64,000 bases of DNA from Pleodorina starrii (lineage: Eukaryota; Chlorophyta; Chlorophyceae; Chlamydomonadales; Volvocaceae): assembly GCA_030267565.1 (NCBI GenBank), contig BRXU01000023.1, positions 1,091,001 through 1,155,000 on the forward strand, written 5' to 3'. Made by a program: the position numbers and the translations under genes. The notes under the pieces are model-generated. The model was not told where the DNA came from and made no database searches. It saw only the letters and a program-made list of their open reading frames with translations. Shown here one piece after another: positions 56,703 through 64,000 of this stretch (positions within the stretch are counted from its first letter, which is position 1; the number at the start of each line of letters is the position of its first letter).

Positions 56703-58781
56703 TCAACTGGAGTCCGTGTTCTCTGGGTTTTGCTTGATATTCACGCGTGCGTTAATGCGCACTGCAAGGCGGGGATTGCCGAAATAGAGCCGCAGAAGCA
56801 TGGCTGCGGTCTCCGAGTCCAACTTGCGTGTCTGCGATGCAGGTTGGGTCAACACAGCACGGGGTGGGTGGCAGGGCCGCTCAATTGCAGACGTAAGCAG
56901 ATAGATTTTATGTAGGTTAGCGTGCATTGCGCTCCGGTGCGTAGGTAGGTACAGACACGCGGGGGCATGCACAAGGTGAGCTCGGGAGGAAATGTTGGTG
57001 GAATGCAACGCTCGGTAGTGGCGTCCTTCACTGCAATTGATCAAAGTAACCTGTAAGGTGGCAATCAGCCACGGGTATCCGTTTTAATGGTATATTTATG
57101 TACGGACCTTTTTCTCCTGCCCCGATAGGCGATCCGTCCAATTGTAACCCATCGTCTTCATAGTGGCACGCGTCGTGTCCTTTTCATCTGCATGGGACGA
57201 TTGGAGGGGAAATTGTTGCTACTCATCAAGCGCGGCCGAGCTTTGACGGCATGAAGGCTGTGGGCTGCCGTGGCTGAGCACACCGTCACGCTGCTTACAT
57301 CACGGTTGCAGCTTGTGCAGGGTGAGGCCATGTGTGGCGACCGGGGCCCCTGTGTGGGCTTTCTTAACTGGCCATTTGTCACTTCTAGCGCCTCACCCCA
57401 GCCCACTGGACTAGGCTGCGGGGATTCCAGCGCCCATCGGACCCGGTAGTGCTGTCTGTAATGCAAAAGGCCGTCACAGTCTACTTACTGTACAGATAGA
57501 CTGGGATGTCATGCTCCTTGCCCATCAGCGCCAAGGTGTGCGCGAGGTTGCGACACCGATACCCCTGCGCAACAGTGACGGGCATCGATGCTTCGTACAG
57601 CTGTAGATGCTTGCGTTGCGGCAGCAGCGCGGAACCCTCGAGCGGGGCCACGATATGCCATGTGGCCCCCTTCTATCCATGCAAGGTGGCCGTCGTTCCG
57701 ATTGCCCATGCCTTTGGAAAGAACGTTGGGCGCTCAATGGCACGAGGCGAAGGCCCGACGGCCAGCCACTCAAGCGGTCTTTGCCAGGCCACAAACGGAT
57801 GCGGGCACCATTAAACCAGCTCACGGTCGGGGGGGGTCCTCTCCGTGTCTTTCAGGTGCTGCCAACGTCCGTGACCCGCGGATTACCCTGTCAGCCCCCC
57901 GGGCCCGGCATGGCTCACCATTGGGGAGTCCGTGTCTGGCTTGACGATGCTGCCGCCCGGCTGCACGGGGATGCCCACCACAATGCCCTCCACACCGTTC
58001 TGCAGCGCCACCGCCAGGACATCGCGCGCCACCTCAGACAGCTTGGAGGTGCGCGGCGACGGAACCGACTGCGCCGGGGAAAGGGGCGACGGGCGCAAAC
58101 TGCAAAGTGTGACGAGGGGCTCGCGGCAGAGAACCACTGATCCCATTAAGCAGCCGCGAAAGCAAGGCACGTAACTGCCTCTTGCAATCTCAGCCTTGCT
58201 TACGGGCAGCCTGCCGCGAACTGAAGGCTCAGTCACCCTTACCAAAACTCCCTGACACCCACCAAGCACCAACCTTTAAGGGACTGCACGAGCCGTTGCG
58301 GCCTAGCGCCAGGCCCGTGATGGACGTGCCGTAGTCGACTCCCAGCACGTGCTGCGGGGCCCCTGCCGAAGGGCCGCCACGGCGGGTAAGAAAACTGATA
58401 CCGCAGCGGAGGGACGTAGGCTACCGAGTACCCATGGTGGGGGGAGGGAAACGCATGTGCCAAAGCAGACGCTTGTCAGGGTGACGGTGCCGTGCTTGCC
58501 GTGCGAAAGAGTACGATCCTTGTTTTTGGGTGTGATGAGACTTTGGGTTTGCCCACCCAGTGGCGTGCGGCTGAGCCCACTGCGGCCCCCCACCACGTGA
58601 CGGCATGAACAGTTGCCTCTTCCCACCATTTGCCGCCCTGGTAGTAATCGATGGGGATGTCTGTGATGTGGGTCTTTCGGCGTCCGGGGCGGGTGATGAC
58701 CCGGGGCTGGTGGCGGCGCAGCGTGTCGAGTACAGCCGAGGTACGGAAGGACGCCCGTTCAACGACACGCGGGTCGCACAA
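56703..58781 (-). CDS. RuvX/YqgF-like RNase H-fold protein, model incomplete
   Basis: Supported exons on the minus strand: 58362-58274 (HVLGVDYGTSITGLALGRNG), 58068-57919 (KLSEVARDVLAVALQNGVEG then IVVGIPVQPGG), 57564-57489 (CRNLAHTLALMGKEHDIPVY) and 56831-56703 (KLDSETAAMLLRLYFGNPRL). An upstream coding-like stretch from ATG 58781 (RKTHITDIPIDYYQGGKWW) is likely exon 1, but its donor is ambiguous. The order of blocks fits YqgF/RuvX: first-strand GVDYG with the catalytic Asp, GIP, and the C-terminal DS..AA helix. The expected DER motif after the third exon was not found, so an exon between 57488 and 56832 is missing or the protein is altered. Bacterial YqgF acts in rRNA processing and as a putative Holliday-junction resolvase; plant homologues are usually plastidial. 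Confidence 0.65.
58384..58416 (+). repeat. Dispersed intron element copy (RuvX-like intron 1)
   Basis: GGGTAAGAAAACTGATACCG followed by CAGCGGAGGGACG, ~20 bases from the acceptor at 58363. Confidence 0.75.
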
Positions 58782-59861
58782 AGCCTATTTGTTACCGTTG
58801 GACATGTACGATTAACGCACGTTGCGTGTGTTGTCGAGAGTTTCGGTCTGTTGGTCGCAAGAGTGTTTGTGGGCATCGTCAAGGCATTCAACCGCGCTGG
58901 TAGCCCATACAATAAGAGTTAGAGACGGTATAACGTGAAACCGATGAAACGTGAAACCGATGGATTACTTGCACAATCCTCGACCATGAGAAAACATTAA
59001 AGCATGGCGATGCTCCGAAGCACCCTAGAACTTGTGTGTTTCATTGGATGACCAATAACTGATCTCCAAAGTATGTTGATATGGAGGTGGAAGCGTGTCC
59101 TGTGCAAGCATGCATTGTTCGACCGGGCGCGGCGTGATTTTGGTTCCTTTGCTTCCCAGAATTTTTTTAAGTTCGCTGTTGAGATTTTACTGCACATAGT
59201 TAATAGCTGCACACACACAGGCCTGTGACTGGCGGGGAATGCATGGATAAGTTGAGCCCGACTTGAAGGAAACCGAAATGTCGTACGACAGCTACTTCTA
59301 CGACTTTTTCATCGCCGCCGACACCCCAGCCCACTCACACGGCTACATTCGACATACTCCGTTAAGATACACCTAGGTCAATCAACAGCTCAGGCGGTGT
59401 AAAATAGGTCTCGTCAGTCCGTCAACAGCAGCTACACCGTCAAACATCGTGGGGTTGTCCTCAAGAAGACACTTGGCAGGAGCCCATCGACTAACAGCTG
59501 CTTACATTTAAAAAGTCAACACACGGAGCTGCACTTGGCAGGCGGCAAGGCACCTGCAGGTGTGATGCAATTGGCAGAAGCAGCGCGAGCGTGCACAACA
59601 GTTAATACCGCCGTCAGGCGCAACTAAGAATTCAATTAAAACTTATGGAGACGCGGTGGCATGCACTTTGCTGAACATTCTGCGCGGGAGCCTTCAGCGA
59701 CAGCTGTGGGCGGGGTCACGCTGGTGACTTGCTGAAGCTGAAGGCTGTGCATAACGCCATCAAATAGCTTATGCCAATCACAAGCTGATATGCGATGACC
59801 TGCTGAATCGATCGATTCGCTTGATGCATTTCGCTCAAATTATGCAGGGTCCGCAGCGAAG
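58782..59861. other. Divergent intergenic region RuvX-like / pherophorin
   Basis: Comparatively AT-rich. No exon recognised. Direct repeat GTGAAACCGATG(AAA/GAT) at 58936-58963. It should contain the pherophorin promoter near its right end. Confidence 0.45.
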
Positions 59862-62584
59862 ATGGGGCGAACGCCCCTCCAGCTGCTGCAGCGCAGCGTG
59901 GCGAAGCTGCTATTTGTCACTGCACTCGCATGGACTGGTAAGCGCTTACATCGGTGCGGTTGCCGGGTCCGCCGCTTTCTCAACAGGACCGCCCTCATCG
60001 TCTTTTCCCGCGTTCATGCCGCACCCGGTCTTGCCGCATTCAACAGGCCGCCCTGTCTTCGCCCGTCTTCATCACCAATGCTTTGTCAACAAACCCGAAC
60101 CACGGCCAATACCCTGAAACCCGTCTAACCAGGGCCATCTCCCTCCCCCCCAATGTCTCGAACACCGTTGCAGCATCGGCACAGGATTCAGATCCGGAGC
60201 TTGGGATAGCGGCCACGCTCCCAGGGGCCACGGACGCGGAAGCGCTCAACCGCTTTCCCTTCTGCCAGTGTCAGGACTACCGGTGCACGTCAGCGCCGTA
60301 CCGACTTAAATCAGTTGCATCACCCACCAAGCGCACGGATGAGCTTTGCTACCGGATAGAGCGCGTAGGCTGCAATCAGGCCAACCCCTGCTGCAAAACC
60401 TTGTTGGAAAGCCTCGGCAAGATCGAGGTCGCCGTCAGTAAGTCGTCAGGGCGCCTCCGCGCAACCGTCGAGAGGGCGATGGGCGGAGTCAACCATTGCA
60501 GTTCTTTCATTGCATCAGTTCCGTCAGTTCCCAATTCGGTCTTGTGCCGATGTAGCGGGCGAGTTGTTTGGCTGCGTGGCAAAGGCGGCCTCCTCGGATG
60601 CCTTGGCTCCAGACGTGTTGAAAGGACGAAAAGCGTCGCTACCCAGGCGTCGCCGGCCGTTTTGAATCATCCCCTTCGCGAGTGATGTCCTTAATCCCAC
60701 GGAAGCCACCTCACGGTCCATGACCCTTTCCCGCACCTTCCCCGCGCCTTTCCTTCCTCTCCTCTGCCCACAGACAAGACGTGCAAGCCCGACTTCGTGG
60801 GGGCCTTCCTCAACGGCACCCGCGTGAATTCGCTGTACGACGTGAACTACCCGGAGGGCAGGATCCGCGTCACGCCGCTGAGCCTCAACGTGACCACCGC
60901 CACCAACGCCACCTTCTGCTTCCGTTTCAAGGCGGGATCGGCCTGCGCGTCGTACGTCACGCTGTGCGGTACCTCTGACGGAGCGTGCAAGTACGCCCAG
61001 TTTGAGGGCAGCACCCACCAGTGCTGCCCCATTTGCTCGCAGTCGCTCCCGCCGCCACCGCCGAGCCCTATGCCGCCAAAGCCGCCGCTGATGCCGGCCA
61101 TCCAGTCGCCGAACTCGCCGCCACCGCCGCCGCCACCGCCGCCGCCACCGCCACCACCCTCTCCCCCTCCTCCCCCACCGCCGCCGCCTCCACCCCCACC
61201 GCCGCCGCCGCCGCCTTCACCTCCCCCGCCTCCTCCTCCGCCTCCCCCGCCGCCGCCGCCGCCTCCCCCGCCGCCTTCGCCTCCTCCTCCTCCCCCGCCC
61301 CCGCCGCCACCTCCCCCGCCGCCGCCTCCCCCCTCACCTCCCCCTCCACCTCCCCCGCCTCCTCCGCCGCCGCCTCCCCCGCCTCCCTCCCCGCCGCCAC
61401 TCTCCCCGCCGCCTCCCCCGCCTCCTCCCCCGCCGCCACCGCCCTTCCCCGACGCCGTCCGCTCCGAAGTCCAGAAGTGCGACTGCATCTCCTCTCTCAT
61501 CCAGACGACCTCCCGCTTCCGCCTCGACTACGTCCGCTCTATCCCCACGCCCAACCAGGTCATCTACCACTTCCACCTCTACGTCGTGCGGCCGGAGGAC
61601 TGCTGGCAGATCGGCTACCGCTACGGCAGCTGCTGCAACCAGACGCTCGTCAACATTGGCCTCAGCACCGTCAATTCGATTTCCGTCGACGCGGACGTCG
61701 GCAACGTGACCCTCACTACGGACTTGGGCCTCGAGATGGCGGTCTCCAAGCAGCGCACGCAATGGGGCATCAAGTTTTACCCCAACGACGTGACGCAGGG
61801 CCGCAACTACACGCCGTCGCTCTTCGTGACCAACTTCACGACGGGCAAGCCCTGGCTGCTGTCGGTGCCCGTCCGCGTGGATGCCGTGCCGCATCCGAAG
61901 CCCGGCAAGTGGCCCTGCAAGACCTCGACCTTCCTGCCCTCTGACGACCGCGTCTGCGACATCCAGCTCAACGGCTACCAGACGGCGGAGGACGTGCCGA
62001 CGGCCTTCCTGGGAATCAAGGACTTCAAGATCCCCAACTGCTGCCCCGAGGGCGTGCTGCGCTTCGGCCGCGACGACACGTGCTGCGTGGACAACCTGGC
62101 CGAGAACCCGTACCGCGTGTCGTATAACGGCTCCCGTACGACTGCCGTGACGCAAGACACGGTCTTTTCGTTCCAGGTGTCGTATGCGGGTGCGGGCGCC
62201 GCAGCGCCTGGCGTCGGTAACGGCACCCGGCCCAACTGCTCGGCGTCGGAGGTGGACCAGCTGACGCTCTTTGTGTCGCCGGATGTGCTGGGCGCGGTGT
62301 ACAAGGTCACGGTCGACAATGCCACGGTGGACTTCACGCGGTCGAGCAACGCCTACCAGAGCTGGGTCCGTGCTATCAACCTGTACAAGACCAACCGGAC
62401 GCCGTCGGTGATGCGGGTATACGTGGCCGCGAATGTGACGGCGGAGCAGCTGTGCCCCAGCCGCGTGGCGGGCGCGCCGCTGTGCGAGTATGTGCTCAAG
62501 GGCGCGTACGACGACGACACGCACGAGTACACGTGCTGCCCGTTCGGCGCCGCGGCTGTCGCGGCTGCGAGCTGCCCGTCGTGA
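59862..62584 (+). CDS. Pherophorin (extracellular matrix hydroxyproline-rich glycoprotein)
   Basis: Three exons in phase: 59862-59937, 60174-60437, 60774-62584; 716 residues. Exon 1 is a signal peptide (LLQRSVAKLLFVTALAWT), cleaved near ASAQ. The N-terminal pherophorin domain (~28-205) begins FPFCQCQDYRC and holds paired cysteines (CCKTLLESLGKIEV, CKPDF, HQCCPIC). A rod of ~130 residues, almost only Pro with regular Ser, spans 61048-61445 and would be hydroxylated and arabinosylated. The C-terminal pherophorin domain (~340-716) starts CDCISSLIQTTSRFRLDYV and holds YGSCCNQTL, NCCPEG and YTCCPFG with several N-X-S/T sites. Pherophorins build the cell wall and matrix of volvocine algae. The repeated CCGCCG codons create large false frames on both strands. 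Confidence 0.95.
61042..61446. repeat. Proline-codon repeat of the pherophorin rod
   Basis: About 400 bases of CCN triplets (CCGCCGCCACCG, CCTCCCCCG) with spaced TCN serine codons. Unstable, assembly-prone sequence; its length may vary between alleles. Confidence 0.9.
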
Positions 62585-63807
62585 TGAGCTGGTGGATGGC
62601 GGATAAAAACGCCATCACATGGGGAGGGTGATGTGAAATGGATTGGGAGAGGGAAGGGGTAATGGGAAAGGGATGGGGAATGGGTGGATGCGCGGGTGCA
62701 GGCCGCTCCAGGGGGCGGGTCGCGGGTGAAGGGTTTTGGGGGCGCTGTGGGGGTAAGGCGAGGGGTTTGTTTGGGGGCTTGCGAGGGTTATTAGGCACGT
62801 GTTGTTTTTGCAGAGGAGCAGCGCGCACGCAGCCTGTGCCATTCTGCCATGCTCGGCGTGTCCTTATGAGGATACGCTGTGCATGACACAGTCAGTGTTG
62901 TTGGGAGCCATGGCTCCGAGGTAAAGCTTCTTAGCTCTCCCTGCCGCTAGTATGAGTCATGAGGCATGGGATTGTCCATAGCGTGCGACAGCTGTTGGCA
63001 GGTAGGTAGGGCTATGTGCGCAAGACCGGCGAGTTTGGGTTCTTGGAAATTACATGTGCTTGATGACGGTGTGCGGAAAGTCCTAGTAACACACCGCCCA
63101 GGCGAGCCCACAAAAGATAGAGCGGAGACGTGATGTGAAGGTGTGGGCCATTAGCAAAGCGATTAAACTCGACCGGCTGTAGCACCCCAGACTGGCGGCG
63201 GGCTGGGCGCCCTTGACTGACTGGCGAGGTCTATATAGAAATCCTGCATTCAGACCCAACCTTACATATTTAACCTGGTTTATTGGGCCGAGTAGACGCC
63301 GGGGGCTGCTTAATGCGCGCGCACAGGAGAAGGGAAGCCCCAGTCGCGCAACGAGCTCGTGCTTCGGGTTTTTCGACGGCAGGCTCATGTAACACGCGCC
63401 GTGCGATCACTTTCTTGTTTCTCTCGGTACCTTCCTCAGCAGCCCGCGCAGCATCAACGCCGCACGGGTCTGCACGATGTATGGCCCTGTGATTGTCACG
63501 GCGGTTCTGCCATCTCGTGCCACTGTAAATATACAAATGACTCGAAAGCGATAGTACATCCTACCTTGAAACTCAACTTGAGAAAACTTTGCGAAGCCGT
63601 ACCGCTGACGGTTGATCCGTTCGTCCGCATCCTCTCAAAAAGCCAGGTTTCCCGCGGCCGGCGAAACTTTTAGGTTTAGCTCAGTTGGGTTTACACTTTC
63701 TCTACAACTGCGGCTCCTCTTGTCGATTTGGCGCTCTCCTCCGAAACCTTAAACAGCGGTCAAATCGAGCTTGCATGTATTTTACTTGATTGCGTACACT
63801 GCGAAGG
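62585..63807. other. Pherophorin 3' UTR and HMCES upstream region
   Basis: No further exon. A G-rich tract follows the stop (62618-62760). Plus-strand TGTAA signals at 63388-63392 and 63524-63528 could end the pherophorin transcript. The HMCES-like promoter should lie in the last few hundred bases. Confidence 0.5.
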
Positions 63808-63989
63808 ATGTGCGGTCGTGGACGGTGCTCGCTCGCACGTGAGGCCGTGATGACGGCCGCGGGCGTTTCTGAGGCGGAGCGATGGCGCGACCGCGAGCGG
63901 TACCGGCCGTCCTACAACTGCAGCCCCGGGGCATGGATACCGGTGATAAAACTGGGCGCGGACGGCGCCAGAGAGGTGCAGACAATGAA
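63808..63989 (+). CDS. HMCES: HMCES/SRAP-domain protein, first exon only
   Basis: Exon of 182 bases from ATG to a consensus donor (AA/GTAAGG) at 63990; the rest lies outside the window. It starts MCGRGRCSLA and continues YRPSYNCSPGAWIPVIKLG and EVQTMK, the start of an SRAP (YedK/HMCES) domain: Cys2, after removal of Met1, is the catalytic residue that forms a covalent crosslink with abasic sites in single-stranded DNA, and the YRPSYN..P block contains the conserved Asn. A second frame start 18 bases upstream (63790) would add MRTLRR and hide Cys2, so 63808 is preferred. Confidence 0.85.
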
Positions 63990-64000
63990 GTAAGGCGCGC

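Noticed and set aside
60847..62524. Large minus-strand and alternative plus-strand frames over the pherophorin rod
   Set aside because: They arise from GGN/CCN triplet repeats (poly-Gly, Ala-Glu and Ala-Thr-Ser shadows); the true frame gives a signal peptide, Cys pairs and pherophorin domains.

Overview
The window is nuclear DNA from a green alga of the Chlamydomonadales, volvocine lineage. The evidence is: many short, high-GC exons split by GT-AG introns; TGTAA polyadenylation signals; a pherophorin gene with a (SP)n/(PPPP)n rod; a mitochondrial protein resembling the chlorophycean ATP-synthase subunit ASA9; a flagellar CFAP36 gene; and three TTTTAGGG units (the Chlamydomonas-type telomere repeat) at 40526-40549. 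I cannot name the species. All gene models were built by hand from reading frame, splice sites and family knowledge. Every internal exon of the models described as phase-consistent keeps the frame.

Layout from left to right. 1-2657: no gene I can support. 2660-9745 (-): Obg-type chloroplast GTPase, 14 exons. 10341-15008 (+): YacP-like NYN-domain protein, head-to-head with Obg. 16527-17614 (+): ASA9-like mitochondrial ATP synthase subunit. 19695-25061 (-): CFAP36. 26107-31022 (-): NSE3/MAGE-domain subunit of the Smc5/6 complex with a long RG-rich N-terminus. 31379-32869 (+): single-exon unknown membrane protein. 35248-36509 (-): partial model of an unrecognised, possibly axonemal protein. 38873-39857 (+): RING-CH zinc-finger protein. 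42905-45482 (-): LEA group-3-like protein with an organelle-type N-terminus. 47306-55042 (-): SAMHD1-type HD dNTPase, 15 exons. 55522-56447 (+): small coiled-coil protein. 56703-58781 (-): RuvX/YqgF-like protein. 59862-62584 (+): pherophorin. 63808-end (+): first exon of an HMCES/SRAP protein cut by the window edge.

There is no operon logic. Genes are mostly arranged head-to-head or tail-to-tail: Obg/YacP, NSE3/unknown, axonemal-like/RING-CH, SAMHD1/coiled-coil and RuvX/pherophorin are divergent pairs. Four products (NSE3, SAMHD1, RuvX-like, HMCES) have genome-maintenance roles in other organisms. Here they are simply neighbours, with no evidence of a joint system.

The most unusual signal is in the introns. 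A short dispersed repeat, with a core like ATACCGCAGCGGAGACGGAG next to a TAAAAAA/GATA stretch, recurs in both orientations at about 20 places. All but a few of these lie inside introns of Obg, YacP, CFAP36, NSE3, SAMHD1 and RuvX. A second motif (CCTATACGTGGATAACCCC) lies close to intron ends and is inverted between the donor side and the acceptor side. Together they look like an introner-like or MITE-like family. Introns also carry minisatellites, extreme G-rich tracts and three inferred GC-AG splice donors.
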